A DNA stretch of 64,000 bases from Bicyclus anynana (lineage: Eukaryota; Arthropoda; Insecta; Lepidoptera; Nymphalidae), in the NCBI RefSeq assembly GCF_947172395.1, contig NC_069093.1, forward strand, positions 13,117,561 through 13,181,560, in the 5' to 3' direction. The translations under genes and the position numbers were made by a program. Position 1 is the stretch's first letter. Each line of letters opens with the position of its first letter. Shown here piece after piece: positions 21,901-33,162 of this stretch. The notes beneath the pieces were generated by a model. It had not been told where the DNA came from, searched no databases, and worked only from the letters and a program-made list of their open reading frames with translations.

Positions 21901-24900
21901 AGATTTCATTTTGAACAAGAAAGAACTGGATGAACGGTATAAGGAAGTTAGGATACATCCGGATAAATATTTTGAGAACATATTGAATATTCTTCAACAC
22001 TTAACTAAAATGGAACAATCGAGGTAAGTTATTTCCGGTCAAATAAGAAAATCATCGTAAACTCGTAAGAATTTATAAAATAACAAGTGTTGTGAACCGT
22101 AACTAGAAACTGAAGAACTATAAAAATCGGACCCTTCCATTTAATTAAATTTAATTTGGCTGGTGGGAGGCTTCGGCCGTGGCTAGTTACCACCCTACCG
22201 ACAAAGACGTACCGCCAAGCGATTTAGCGTTCCGGTACGATGTCGTGTAGAAACCGAAAGGAGTGTGGATTTTCATCCCCCTCCTAACAAGTTAGCCCGC
22301 TTCCATCTTAGACTGTATCATTACTTACCATCAGGTGAGATTGTAGTCAAGGGCTAACTTGTCAAGAATGAAAAAAAAAACAATCATGACCAATTTATTG
22401 TCACAGGAATAACTGGCAATCTTTGTGCACTTGACTTTTTAATTTAACAAAAGTTCAAAGTTAATTTACTACAAAAAATGCACTTAACGAGTATGCTTTA
22501 AAACATCAACGAAGCTACAAAAATATCAGTATCAATATGACTTCGTCTACGGACAAACAGACAGAGATTTAACAAACCTCGATTCGGTTTTAGTATCGTG
22601 TACTAACTAACTATCGTGTAGTAACTATCAGCACTTGAGAAAACAGTTATTTTGAAATCACAAACACACCTATTTGTATCGATATATTTATTAAACAATT
22701 CCAGAATAGGACAGCCCGTCAACAAAACCTTGTGGAACACCGCACCAGCTGTAGTGAACGCCTATTACAGCAGGAACAAGAACCAGATCATGTTCCCCGC
22801 CGGCATCCTTCAACCGCCCTTCTACCACAGGCACTTCCCTAGATCACTCAACTTTGGAGGGATCGGCGTAGTTATCGGTTTGTTCATTTTTCATACTTAG
22901 GTGATAAATTTAACATGATACGACCTACGCATCAGCAGGCAAGTGAGTAATAACTTTTTGCTAAGTAATTAATGTAGCACAATTAACATATTGAAATTAA
23001 TGATGCGTATGATAATTAATGAAGCGTTTAAAAAATACCTAACGTGTATACGATATACATACATACATACATATGAGACCCTTATGTGTTCAACGATAAA
23101 ATGAACACATAAGGGTCTCATATGAAGGCCTTGAAGCACTCAGCGAGCGATAAAGCGAGCTATGTCGGGGTATGTCTGCGTAATCGAATCAGAAATGAGG
23201 GGATCCGCAGTAAAATCAAAGTCTTTTATACTCGTGGCAATGGGCGTGGCATATAAAAGAGTGTATGGACGTAGAATACCAAGATGATGAAATGGCAACA
23301 AGCCATCAAGGGGAAAACATCAAGCGGGTAATATAGAATAGTTGAATACCTGCGGCTCGAGACCGTTGTGTTTGGAAGTCTTTACAAGAGGCCTATGTTC
23401 AGTAGTGGACATATATCATCATCTATCGGCTGATAATGATGATGATGATGTTGATGATGATGATAATGATAAAAGAAAACCGATTTTTTTTTTGTTTACC
23501 TGAACGTGCTTTTGTTCCTTTAGGGCACGAAATAACACACGGTTTCGACGACAAAGGTCGACTGTTCGACTGTGAAGGCAACCTCCACCGCTGGTGGTCC
23601 GACAGAGCCATCGAGGTGTTCCACCAGCGCGCCCAGTGCCTCATCGACCAGTACGGCCGGTATGTCGTGCCGGAGGTCAATATGAAGTTGGATGGAGTTA
23701 ACACGCAAGTAAGAGCATTTTAGCAGCAACTTTGGTTATACAATTTTAACTTAATTCCTAAGTAGGTAACTAATATAATCATTAACAACCCATATTCAGC
23801 TCTCTGTTGAACACGTGTCTTCTCTCACAATAAGAGGGATTACACTAAAAGTCCAAAAAGATATATTTCACAAGCGTAGAGTATTCAGAAAATTCACAAG
23901 TATGCAAATTTTCTCATCCTCAACGTTTGGAACACGTGATATTTAATTTCTGAAAATGCATGTCCTGGACCGGATTCAAACCTGCACAATCCGAGTCGAG
24001 GGCAGAAGTCATATCATATCCACTGGGCTATCAAGTATTCTTTTATTCCCCCCTGAGCCGTTGTCCGAGTTTCATAGATGACACAATTAGAGTACTTTCT
24101 AACATCTTCCGTTCTTCTTGCCATAAAGCACAATTTAATTTAGATTTCTTACTCTTGCCTGAGCTACAGTGACACTGCCATTAAGGAGCCTACAAAAAGG
24201 GTTTTCTGGAAAAGATCTTAATCTCCTATTTTTGCTTTGTTTGTATTATTTAAGTGATCTCCAAAAATTTATTTCAGGGAGAAAACATAGCAGACAACGG
24301 TGGAGTGAAGCAAGCTTTCCGCGCGTACCAAGACTGGCTGCTGCACCACGATGCAGCTGATGAGACTCTTCCAGGTCTCAACCACACACACAAACAGCTG
24401 TTCTTCTTGAATTTTGCGCAGGTGAATGACGCTTCTATTCTAAATTAGATCCTAGAACCTAAGTTGTTTGATGAGGATAATAAGATTCATAATAAACCGC
24501 CATTGAGGCTTGTTTAGCTCAACTATTTAAAGAGACTTATCTAATGGGGCCTATTAGATAAGTCTGGCGTAAGTATGCTCTCAGCATGTGTTGGTATATC
24601 GTCTCCCATGGATTTCCTCTCATGAGGACAGTCAGAGACACCTAATGAGAATAGTTTTGGTATGACTGCTATCACTATTGAGATATCTTTACTGTTTTCT
24701 TTGATTTCTTTAATTTATTAGACCATATTTTTTTTGGGATTGTTTCCGTTCTACAAGATTTTTCCGTTTGTTTCATAATTAAGCTCCTTATCGACGAACT
24801 CAAATCCAAACAAATGCACGAACTCAAATACAAAAGCAGAGCAAGTGCTGTCACGGATTTTTCGCGTAGTTAGAGTAAAGAAGAAAGGCCAAATTTGGTT

Positions 24901-25254
24901 GTGCTTCTGACTAACAAACTAATAATGGCTAATGCTACCTAATAATAATTAATGATGATACTTTGTGTATGTGATATTCATGTCGGTCGGACAAAATTAT
25001 TGAACGTAGCGAATCGTGATGGTGGGAACTAACCCCAAAGGTCTTTTAGTTATTCTTGAAAAAATATAAATTTCCAGGTGTGGTGTGGCGCAATGCGACC
25101 TGAAGCGATGCGCAACAAACTCAAAACAGCGGTCCACTCACCAGGAAGATTCAGGGTTATTGGAACACTGTCAAACTCGGTGGACTTTGCCAGAGAATTC
25201 CAGTGTCCACCTGGATCACCTATGAACCCTGTGCAAAAATGCAGTGTTTGGTGA
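15974..25254 (+). CDS. M13 metallopeptidase, neprilysin-like, type II membrane protein
   Basis: Exons: 15974-16395, 17592-17744, 18388-18527, optional 18707-18730, 19017-19185, 19411-20261, 20343-20493, 20637-20823, 21044-21162, 21631-22023, 22705-22877, 23524-23708, 24278-24421, 25078-25254 (stop). All have GT-AG ends and consistent phases; the sum is 3,288 nt, 1,095 residues. M13 enzymes are zinc ectopeptidases cleaving small peptides on the N side of hydrophobic residues. Visible: cytoplasmic tail, signal anchor at about 23-39, stalk with an RVKR site at 126-129 and an acidic run around 155-175, PCHDFYQYACGNW from 279, NAYY at 888-891, zinc site HEITH 929-933, third ligand Glu in GENIADNGG (991), C-terminal CSVW (1092-1095). 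Catalytic residues are intact. The protein is far longer than the usual 700-850 residues, through the stalk and a lysine-rich insert at about 324-494. ATG 15974 precedes the anchor directly. Introns hold SINEs and a Helitron-like element. Confidence 0.93.
16597..16885 (-). mobile_element. second SINE-like family, copy in M13 intron 1
   Basis: Minus-strand element sharing cggattggcagatttcacac, gcaggtttcctcgcgatatt, accgtttgagatacgtgata and ccccggacctgattcgaacc with copies at 23786-24036 and 27620-27895. The phrase ggttcgaat on the minus strand is B-box-like and the ...cagtgggatatgatctct part resembles a tRNA 5' half, so a tRNA-related SINE is likely. Confidence 0.75.
18050..18365 (-). mobile_element. 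Helitron-like element in M13 intron 2
   Basis: Reverse orientation of the element at 31748-32147: starts acggacgcccgctacttcgt, contains tcgggaaccatggatttttc and ends acgcgtttataatattagt-like text (ctttcgcgtttataatatta). It ends only about 25 bases before the exon at 18388. Confidence 0.75.
18707..18730 (+). CDS. candidate 24-nt microexon of the M13 gene
   Basis: Flanked by a good acceptor (CACAAATTTCAG) and GTAATT donor. It is phase 1 at both ends, so inclusion or skipping keeps the frame; it would add DAKSTGSG-type residues to the stalk just before the peptidase domain. The small size and the weaker donor suggest alternative use, or it may not be an exon. Confidence 0.45.
22157..22384 (+). 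mobile_element. 5'-truncated tRNA-derived SINE in M13 intron
   Basis: Begins at ggctggtgggaggcttcggc within the SINE body, lacks the tRNA-like head, and ends in an A-rich tail (gaatgaaaaaaaaaac). Same family as 62482-62810. Confidence 0.8.
23070..23124. repeat. perfect 23-bp inverted repeat in M13 intron
   Basis: Arms 23070-23092 and 23102-23124 (catatgagacccttatgtgt and complement) are exact around a 9-base loop, preceded by a (CATA)n run. It lies in the intron before the zinc-site exon. Confidence 0.85.
23270..23460 (+). mobile_element. non-LTR retrotransposon 3' scrap
   Basis: Plus-strand relic containing gtttggaagtctttacaaga, ggcctatgttcagtagtgga and a (GATGAT)n tail at 23430-23470. It matches the family at 14394-14640. 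It ends about 60 bp before the acceptor of the zinc-site exon at 23524. Confidence 0.6.
23786..24036 (-). mobile_element. second SINE-like family copy in M13 intron
   Basis: Shares caacgtttggaacacgtgat, ggaccggattcaaacctgc and tatccactgggctatcaag with the copies at 16597 and 27620, though more decayed. It lies between exons 23524-23708 and 24278-24421. Confidence 0.7.
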
Positions 25255-27117
25255 CAACAGACCTTTATGTTCTGTTAATAAGGATTAAGAAGAAACCTAA
25301 ATGAATACGAGAGTAGACACCCGAGTTTTTCGTGCAATATGTAATAGGGCAAGATGAATACGCAAGAGACTAGCTTAAAAGGGTTAGAACTCAGAACCGT
25401 AAAGCCAAAAAAAAGGAATACACATTCAAAATGTGATAGCCAGGCTATTGTGTTTTTATAAAAGCTAAAAGTGTGTTAGCTCATGCTTATGGTAAGTACG
25501 ATAGACACATATGCTGATTGGATCGTGGTGATCTTGGTAGGTAGCAGTTTTTAAGGGTCCAGATTGAATCGTCCAAGTTTAAAGTATATAAATTAACTAT
25601 AACGGTTAAATTATTGTTTAAGCCAGATGAATCACTTTGGCAATCAATGGTTTAGGAGATGAACGTTAGAATTAGAAAAGCAAATGGTTCGAATGTTGTC
25701 GCAGAGATTTGCCTTCTCAGCAGAGAATCATCATTTTTCAAGAAAAAGAGTTGAGTTGCCTGCCTTTTTCGGATACGTTTAAATACCTAGCGGAGATTTG
25801 ACAAGCTCGACATTTCCAAAAGTGTTTTTGTATTTTCCATATAGATCCGCCTTTTAGTGTACGTTAATTTTGTGTTTGTTAACCATTAAGTTGTTATAAT
25901 ATTTTGTTTGTAATGTTTTATTTTTAGTTACAATTAATTTGTAAGAGTTTATTCTGTAAATATAATTGTTTTAAATTTTTTTTGGCTTTATTAATGATGC
26001 ACTAGATGACAGTTTACATAATTTATTTTTAATACAAAAACGTGCACTTAAATTAAATAAAAAAGTTTAACATACAAAAATAACAAAACAACACAAATGA
26101 CAATAAAAAACACAAAATTCACAGAATAGATGGTGAACGAGAAGAGATACTTGATTGATTTGAATATTAACTTTTGTGTTTGCGGTAAAAGAAATATACC
26201 TACTTGGAAAAATTCAGAACGCCACTTAAAACCTGGATAAAATCGAAATCTGATCGATCGGTGTTGCCATGTTGCAATATTAAGTGGTGCTAATTTAATC
26301 GGGTTATCTATTCCGTCGATTTAATTATGGATCCATCCAAATGAAGTTCTGAAAACTTCATTTAGATGCAACGGAATAACTAATCTAGTGCGATATAGAT
26401 TTTCCAGACCTCGGTTATCAGTAATCAGTAGGTTTTGCATCATTATGATCATCCAGATCAACCCCAAGAACAAATTACCATTTATGACAATTCGCCTAAA
26501 AAATGGTCACAAGCAATATTTCAAAACGTAAAATAGTTACTTTCATTGTCACGATTTTTCGATTGTCCGAATGTCTTCACTAATCTGGTTAATCGGATCT
26601 CCACGTACTTTAGCGGGACAGGTTTAGGATCATAGCACAATATGAACTCGCAAAGGGATCTTATCTGAATGCCACAGTTTCGTTTCCGTTTAATCGAATC
26701 TCCACTATACCATACAGGATACAAGGGAGTAGGGGCAGGTGTGGGATTCATAGCACAAAATATCAACTCTTAAAGAGTTGATTACAGTGTCAACTAGATT
26801 ACCTACTTGAGCTATTCAGTATTCTTTGGTGGAATCTACTACCATATCTTCTCGAGTAGGGATAAGCTCAATTAGAGGACGAGGGTGACACGGTGACAAT
26901 GGCGTAGCTAATGCCCACAAGCTCAAGACGCCCTCTAATCTTTACCAGAAAATCGCGATCAAACTGGACTTGATCTGGACCTAACCTAACCTAACCAGTT
27001 AGGATGGTAATGAGGTCCATTTGTTTATTTGCACCAAGGCCCTTGGTTACCTGCGCCACTGCTCGGTGACAATTCCTTTCCGCGTTGATATGTGTGCTGT
27101 GACCTTTGAAAGGAAGT
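25255..27117. other. M13 3' UTR and intergenic spacer
   Basis: The 3' UTR of the M13 gene begins at 25255; its poly(A) site is uncertain, with an AATAAA at about 26055. A weak inverted pair (ccaaatgaagttctgaaaacttcatttag) is at 26337-26366. The minus-strand 81-codon frame at 26521-26766 has no supporting features. No gene recognised. Confidence 0.45.
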
Positions 27118-28247
27118 CTAGTAGACGTAGTTGCCAACTTCAACGCTCTGCACGTCATCGTTGCTCCACAGTGTCTGCACCTCGTAGTGGCAGGGACGAG
27201 ATACTTCGCAGTGGTCTCGTCGGCCCCAGCGCGCTCGCACCAAACGCGCTATCTCCAGCCACACACGAGCTTCCAGCACTGAAAATATTAATATTGTTGG
27301 TCATCATCATTAACAGCCGTTGGACGTCCACTGTTGGTTGTGGCCTCTTGCATGGACTTATTTAATACTTATCCGTTTCCCGATCGGGCTTCTGGTCTGC
27401 GCGAACTCTATGACCGCATTTTAAAAATATATTTTTGTTTTTGATACCAAACACGTGACGATTATCTCAGAGTTTTTTTTTGAGGTTAAAACCTGAGGTT
27501 TCATTTCGTCATATAAAATTTTGTTGAAATGTGTATATCCGGGTTGTTATAACAAATTTTTTGACTCCTCGTTCATTAAAATCGGTTGAGTAGTTTAGGC
27601 GCTACGGTGGAACATACAAACATTTATCATTATCAACCCACATTCGGCTCACTGCTGAGCTGGCCCAATGCGGATTGGCAGACTTCACACACGAAGATAA
27701 TTAAGAATATTCTCTGGTGTGCAGATTTCCTCACGATGTTTTCCTTCACCGTTTGAGACACGCGATATTTAATTTCTTAAAATGCACACAACTGAAAAGT
27801 TAGAGGTGCATGCCCCGGACCATTTTCGAACCTACGCCCTCCAGAATCGGAGGCAGAGATCATATCCACTGGGCTATCAAGGCTCTTATACAAACATTAC
27901 ATAGACAAAGACTGCCTAAATAATTACCCTTACGTTTGGCTTCGCCGTAGTCGGGTAAAAAAGAGCTCAATATTTTATTACCCGATCTAGTAGGTACTTG
28001 AACCTATTGAGGGTTAACCATCGGATCAAAGCGGCAGTTACAAGTACCAACGAGGCTAGAATAAACAGAGCAATAGATACTAACAAAAGAGGAAAGTAAA
28101 GGCCGTCGCAAACAGCGGACTGACGCTCCCGTTGACAACAGCCATGGTGTAGGCGAGCGCCCCAGCAGTGGGCGCCTGTCGCAGCATCAGCCCACGGAGC
28201 GTCGCGCCCAGCCACGGCAGGTACATATACTCGCGCACTGGAGAACC
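27118..28247 (-). CDS. unrecognised probable membrane protein, two C-terminal exons
   Basis: Exon A 28247-28085 has acceptor TTAATCCAG and donor GTTAGT. Exon B 27278-27118 has acceptor ATATTTTCAG and stop TAG. Phase 1 at the junction joins perfectly. Both are GC-rich against AT-rich flanks. Exon A reads GSPVREYMYLPWLGATLRGL and later ALAYTMAVVNGSVSPLFATA. Across the junction comes FTFLFLLEARVWLEIARLVR, and exon B ends VQTLWSNDDVQSVEVGNYVY. There is one clear hydrophobic helix (about ALAYTM...FLFLL) followed by a basic then acidic tail. The SPLFATAF stretch followed by a basic amphipathic segment could be helix 7 and the tail of a rhodopsin-like receptor, but that is a guess. Upstream exons should lie to the right on the minus strand; none was found up to 33 kb, so a long intron or a gene fragment are both possible. 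Confidence 0.5.
27620..27895 (-). mobile_element. second SINE-like family, longest copy
   Basis: Minus-strand copy with caatgcggattggcagactt, accgtttgagacacgcgata, gcatgccccggaccattttc and catatccactgggctatcaag. It lies in the intron between the two exons of the unrecognised gene at 27118-28247. It is preceded at 27300-27365 by a short non-LTR 3' scrap (tcatcatcattaacagccgt). Confidence 0.75.
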
Positions 28248-28362
28248 CTGGATTAAGGATATTTTTTTTGACGTGACAACGTCTTATAAATTGGTTTGCC
28301 GGGTGACACATCAAGAAACTGCGTTACGCTCCGCTCACGTTATGCGCTCACAATGAGAGCGA

Positions 28363-28528
28363 GTAAGAGGCACGCGTCCCTTCCACTCGGGCTTGGTTAG
28401 CCCGCCTAAGAGCGAGAGAGACAGACATAAAAAGTGAAAGGCACGCGTCCCTTCCACTCGAGCACAGTTAGCCCGCCTAAAAGCGAGAGAGACAGAGCGA
28501 GAGAGAGAGAGTGAGAGAGATAGGCATA
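28363..28528. repeat. tandem duplication with GA-rich microsatellite
   Basis: Two direct copies of about 75 bp start with ggcacgcgtcccttccactc (about 28368 and 28440) and share gttagcccgcctaa-agcgagagagacag. The second runs into a (GA)n tract at 28490-28522. Open frames here are low-complexity. Confidence 0.8.
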
Positions 28529-28822
28529 CACACCGGTTCATGTCTTGCGCTTCTATTTTGTATGTATATTTGTATATAAATACGTATGTATGTGTAAAGG
28601 TAAAAATAAAATATTGTTAATATGAAATTCAGTGCGAGATTCTTTGTATAAATTAATGTTTTAAATATAATTCTTTGTATAAATAAATGTTTTAAATTGT
28701 TACTATTATTTCATCCTTCTTCCTACTATACGAATGAATATTCACATTAAAATTATTTTACCACTCAAAGTCGTTGTCACGTAAAACTTTCGCCCATATA
28801 CCGACTTTACAGGCAACCAATT

Positions 28823-28863
28823 TTTTTTTCTTTACAAGTTAGCCCCTGACTACAATCTCACCT
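28823..28863 (-). mobile_element. tRNA-derived SINE 3' fragment
   Basis: Only the last 40 bp of the SINE family remain (ctttacaagttagcccctga on the plus strand). Confidence 0.65.
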
Positions 28864-29039
28864 GTGTGCCTAGTGGGAGTTTTCAATGTCTTCATACTGT
28901 GATACATAAGCCATCTAGTGGCACTACTGCACAACTATTTGCTAGCAAGCTAGGTATTTGCCGAGCGCGGCAAAAATAAAGTGCGACAAAATTGACTTAT
29001 TATTTATTTCTATCAAGGGCGACAAAATCAGCTGTATCG

Positions 29040-29200
29040 GCCTCTGAGAACACACCGCGTCATACTATTTTTGAATGCCCTGCCTATAACGACATGAGAA
29101 TATGGACGGCACAGGGAGCAAATAAAAACTCTTTTTTCAAATACAACAGCAACGATAGATAACTTAAGAACGAATTAACTTATTTCGACAAAGTTTTCAC
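29040..29200 (+). pseudogene. relic of a non-LTR retrotransposon ORF2 (RNase H/C-terminal part)
   Basis: The frame reads ENTPRHTIFECPAYNDMRIW then TAQGANKN and is stopped soon after. The TP-HTIFECP motif is characteristic of the zinc-knuckle-like C-terminal end of R1/jockey-type ORF2 proteins. Only about 50 codons are readable, so it is a dead fragment. Confidence 0.6.
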
Positions 29201-29519
29201 CGTCAACGCGGTTTTCAGAATCGATCGCATAGTCCATTTATGAAAAACGGGATGAATTCAATAACTTCCCTACTTATAACACTAAGTTGCACTAAGTAAC
29301 TTGTGGAAAGTTAAAAATGGAAAAAGTTTAGCAATTAAGATGTATCGCAAGCATAAGATAAATATCAATCAGTTACCATATAGGACGAGTTCCATATAAG
29401 CAAGGTGCTGATTAAAATGACGAGCGTGTCTGAAGCTTCGATACACCAAACGACCTCTGTAAACAATAATGTATTATTAGCATTATTTACCTCATTAACG
29501 CTATATTATTTACCTCATA

Positions 29520-30280
29520 CAGCCCTGAATCTAAATATACTGACTGACTGACATAGTGATCTACCAACGCACAGCCCAAACCACTGGACGGATCGGGCTG
29601 AAACTTGGCATGCAGGTAGATGTTATGACGTGAGCATCCGCTAAGAAAGGATTTTGATCAATTTTACCCCCAAGGGATGAAAGTTTGTATTACACTTTGT
29701 CAATTTTAAGCCGATCGGGCTGTGACTTTGCATGCATAAACCATAGTAGGTATGGTGTCGTATTAACATTTTTAAAATTAATTCTTTGATTTATTAATTA
29801 ATTCACTTAAAGATAGGGGGCCCGGGGCCCACAGGGAAACTTTGATTAGGGCATCAAGTTACCTTAATCCGGCACTGATTTGCAACTTTGACCCACCACA
29901 CTGCTTCAAAGGTTTGGTGTGCTTAAACACTATCATGATGTTATAATGATAATTACCGGGACTGATGATTTTACGTGCTTTACGAGACACGTAAAACTTT
30001 AATTATTTTTAGTGCTGCGTACCTCATAAGGAAAAAAATCCCATATATAATCGCTTAGTTGTCTATCTATTTATCGTTCAAGTCGGTGACGTGCACCTGC
30101 GGAACCCTACCTACATGGCCCGACACACGCATGGTCGGCTTATTAGCTAAGGTCACGAAAACCCCAGGGGTTCTTAGGGTCCCCGTGGTATGCGTGAACA
30201 ATGCATTATAATGCAATGCAATGCTTACGTAAGCCAATGCTTATGCACGTCAATGGCATAGTACAAGAAGGAAGTAGATG
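29520..30280. other. gene-free repeat-like stretch
   Basis: Contains decayed repeat text at 29545-29760 (actgactgactgacatagtg, ccactggacggatcgggctg), a GC-rich patch ggggcccggggccc near 29817, and a repeated atgcaatgcaatgc around 30210. No gene recognised. Confidence 0.4.
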
Positions 30281-30289
30281 ATAATATTA

Positions 30290-30724
30290 TGGTTCATCAT
30301 CATCATCATCTCCTTACCCTTATCCCACTTAAGTGGGGTCGGAAAAATATGTCAATCTTTTCCATTCGTTTCTATTACTCCTCAACTCATCATCCACTCC
30401 TTTTACACACATGTCCTCTTTCACACAATCCAACCATCTCTTCTTTGGCCTTCCTCTCCTCTTATGACCTTCCACTTGCACATTCAACATTTTTCTAGTA
30501 ATATGACTTTCCTCTCTACGCATTACATGTCCATACCAAGCTAACCTTCTACTCCTCAATTTTTCTGTCACTGGCGCCACCTTCAGACTTCCTCTTATAT
30601 ACTCATTCCTTATTTTATCTATTCTTGTCACACCACACATCCATCTCAACATACGCATTTCGTTCACATGCATTCTTTTACTATCCATCCCTTTCACCGC
30701 CCAACATTCTGATCCATACAGCAC
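30290..30724 (-). pseudogene. 5'-truncated RTE/CR1-like non-LTR retrotransposon, RT C-terminus
   Basis: A minus-strand open frame of about 131 codons reads LYGSECWAVKGMDSKRMHVN, then RMLRWMCGVTRIDKIRNEYI, WYGHVMRREESHITRKML and RRGRPKKRWLDCVKEDM. This is the common C-terminal region of insect endonuclease/reverse transcriptase proteins, downstream of the polymerase core. It ends in a (ATG)n tail (catcatcatcatc at 30297-30310), as in RTE-type elements. The catalytic core is missing, so the copy is dead although its frame is still clean, implying fairly recent insertion. Confidence 0.8.
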
Positions 30725-31195
30725 GACAGGTCAGAGTTATATGAGATAGATACTAATAAATCACACACATTACACTTTACACTTCCTAATATACATACAG
30801 TGTGTTTATTTAACTGGCACCAATGATATCATATAAAATACCAAGATTGCCTTCACAAATTGAATGCCTTATGACGTAAGGCTCGAATATACTTAATAAT
30901 AAAAATAAAACTCATTTTTTCAGCATAAGACTAGTACAAAAATAATTTAAAAAACTAAATTTAGATATAATTAAGATGAAGGTAAGACAAGACTGCACTC
31001 CTGGGACTATAGTTCTTCAGAGCCAGGGGCGTAGCTATCAGCAATATCAATGATACGGGGCCCCCGGACCCCTTACATGTGAAAGCAAAGATTAATGCTG
31101 CAGTGCAGTTTTCACTTCAGAAATGACAAAAGTAGAAAAAAACCCCGTTTTCTTCCCCGGTTAAGCGTGCGCCTAAAAGGTGAAAATATTCTACA

Positions 31196-31345
31196 CTAGC
31201 GGACGCCCGCGACGTCATCCGCCCTTAGTCCTCTTTAAACCAGCCCTTACAGTAGTATCGCTGTAAAAATGGAGTAATTTCTCCCGTTTTCCCAACATTT
31301 CCTTCACTGCTCTGCTCCTATTGACTGTAGCGTGATTAAAAGTAA
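31196..31345 (-). mobile_element. truncated copy of the 8.7-kb repeat family
   Basis: Starts ctagcggacgcccgcgacgt and contains cttacagtagtatcgctgta, aaaatggagtaatttctccc and tgctctgctcctattgactg, matching 60249-60386 in reverse. The rest of the family sequence is missing. Confidence 0.65.
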
Positions 31346-31747
31346 GCGCGTAAGAAGCCTTGGAAGGAAGACTACGAAAGATGATCACAGTCAAAATTTT
31401 CAACGAATGTAGACAGGTATAGTGAAATTACAACGTAATTTCATAGTAATAGAATCGTTATCGGAGTTGTAAAGCAATTATATAATATTAATTCTATAGG
31501 CTCTGATTCTCAAACTCATCATAGATATGGTTCTAAAAACAAATAAAACACTTCGTAATATCTACTCAATCATGCCATATAACAGATTCATAGCAATAAT
31601 AACTGAAAGACACCGTTTACTCACGAACGATATAATTCCATGAGTTGACTGTATCTGTTAACATACATAAACTCATCTACAATGATAATTTTATACTATA
31701 GATCGGTTACGTCCCTACAAAATCAACGCAAAAAGTAATCCGAATAA

Positions 31748-32147
31748 TCCTACTAATATTATAAACGCGAAACTTTGTATGGATGTTTGGATGTATGTTT
31801 GGATGTATGTTTGGATGTTTGTTACTCTATAACGCCGCTACTACTAAAGCGATTTGGCTGATATTTGGAATGGAAATAGATTTTACTCTGGTTTAACATA
31901 TAGGCTACTTTTTATCAAGAAAAAATCCATGGTTTCCCGAGATTTGGGAAAACTGATGATTTTGATGATATGGATGTTTCTCTTTCACCCCTCAACTAAA
32001 GAGCCGAATTAGCTGAAATTTGGTATTGAGGTATATTATATCATGTATTAACACATAGGCTACTTTTTATCCCGGAAAGATCCATGGTTCCCGAAGGTTT
32101 TGTGAAAAACTAAATTCCACGCGGACGAAGACGCAGGCGTCTGCTAG
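31748..32147 (+). mobile_element. Helitron-like non-autonomous element, intact ends
   Basis: Begins TCCTACTAATATTATAAACG right after A and ends GCAGGCGTCTGCTAG right before T, i.e. inserted between A and T without target duplication, with 5' TC and 3' CTAG (CTRR). Contains three rounds of ggatgtatgtttg. Internal phrases (cacataggctactttttatc, cggaaagatccatggttccc) recur in the other copies. These are hallmarks of lepidopteran Lep1-type Helitrons. Confidence 0.82.
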
Positions 32148-32589
32148 TAGGCTATAACACTGAGCGCACACATGGACAATTTTGTCTTTTAATATTTATG
32201 TATATATAGTTTTTACACTTCCTGAACACAAAACTCGACATTGTAGACGATATTTAGGTATTATTTGTTTAAATAACGTTCGTTGTTGACCACAACTAAC
32301 ATTGAGTTGACTATAAATTTCCTCTTTTGAGCGTCTCATTCTTCATGCGCTAGTAACACATCTAACAGTATTTAATATCATTGCACGAACGATATAATTC
32401 CATGAGTTGACTGTATTTGTTAACATACCTACGAGGATACTCATCTACGTATTCCGCAAGTCATTCATTAGTGGCTTATTCCACACAGTAATAAAGAACA
32501 AACTAGCCAAAGTGTATTTTGTACTTTGTTCACGAAAGATGTAAGCAAAGAAGTGCGATGGATGTTCACAACTGGACTGTTATAAGGTG

Positions 32590-32778
32590 ACACCGCGCGG
32601 TTTCACCCGCGTGGTTCCCGTTCCCTTAGAAATACGGGGATAATATATAGCCTGTAGCCTTTCTCGATAAATTGGTTATCTAACACTAAAAGAATTTTTC
32701 AAATCGGACCAGTAGTTCCTGAGATTAGCGCGTTCAACCAAACAAACAAACTCTTCAGTTTTATAATATTAGTATAGA
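32590..32778 (-). mobile_element. short Helitron-like element, reverse copy
   Basis: Reverse complement relative of 5550-5749: ccgcgcggtttcacccgcgt, ggttcccgttccct, tggaccagtagttcctgaga-type text and a terminal ttttataatattagtataga. Confidence 0.65.
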
Positions 32779-32805
32779 TTCCAAACACCACGTTCCCTGC
32801 AACAC

Positions 32806-32925
32806 TTTTAATGTCATCAGTTCACCAAGTGGGGGGTCGACCAACACATCGTTTTCTGGTTCAGGGTCGCCATTTCTAATCCATAAAACCCTCTAACGTC
32901 CATCGACTCTTCGAACTATTTATTT
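32806..32925 (-). mobile_element. non-LTR retrotransposon 3' scrap
   Basis: Contains ttccctgcaacacttttaat, tcagttcaccaagtgggggg and ccatttctaatccataaaac, matching the 14394-14640 family. No open frame. Confidence 0.5.
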
Positions 32926-33162
32926 ATTGGAAATGCCAACAATCACAGCAGAAAACATTAGATATAAATCAGTTACAAAATTCTTGGAATACTGCAGCCA
33001 TATTTTACAGGCATTCACAGCATTGCAAGGTCCGGTTAAAAGCTCAAGGTAAAAGATTAAACTATATTTAAATGTATATGTTCTACCTTTAGCTATAATA
33101 TAACGTAACTTAATGTATGTTTTTCTATAATAATTATATAGCAGCTTTTTCTAGTTACTCAC

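Noticed and set aside
23436..23723. 95-codon frame starting in an ATG/GAT run and entering the zinc-site exon
   Set aside because: The start is the microsatellite tail of a retrotransposon scrap; the true exon begins at the acceptor before 23524.
27967..28314. 115-codon minus-strand frame with a hydrophobic C-terminus
   Set aside because: It reads through the exon in the wrong frame; the frame giving YMYLPWLGATLRG with splice sites on both sides is better supported.
32940..33050. Second exon for the 33.2-kb gene (LLTGPCNAVNACKIWLQYSK...)
   Set aside because: Open, but its only reasonable acceptor is in the wrong phase for the donor at 33163.
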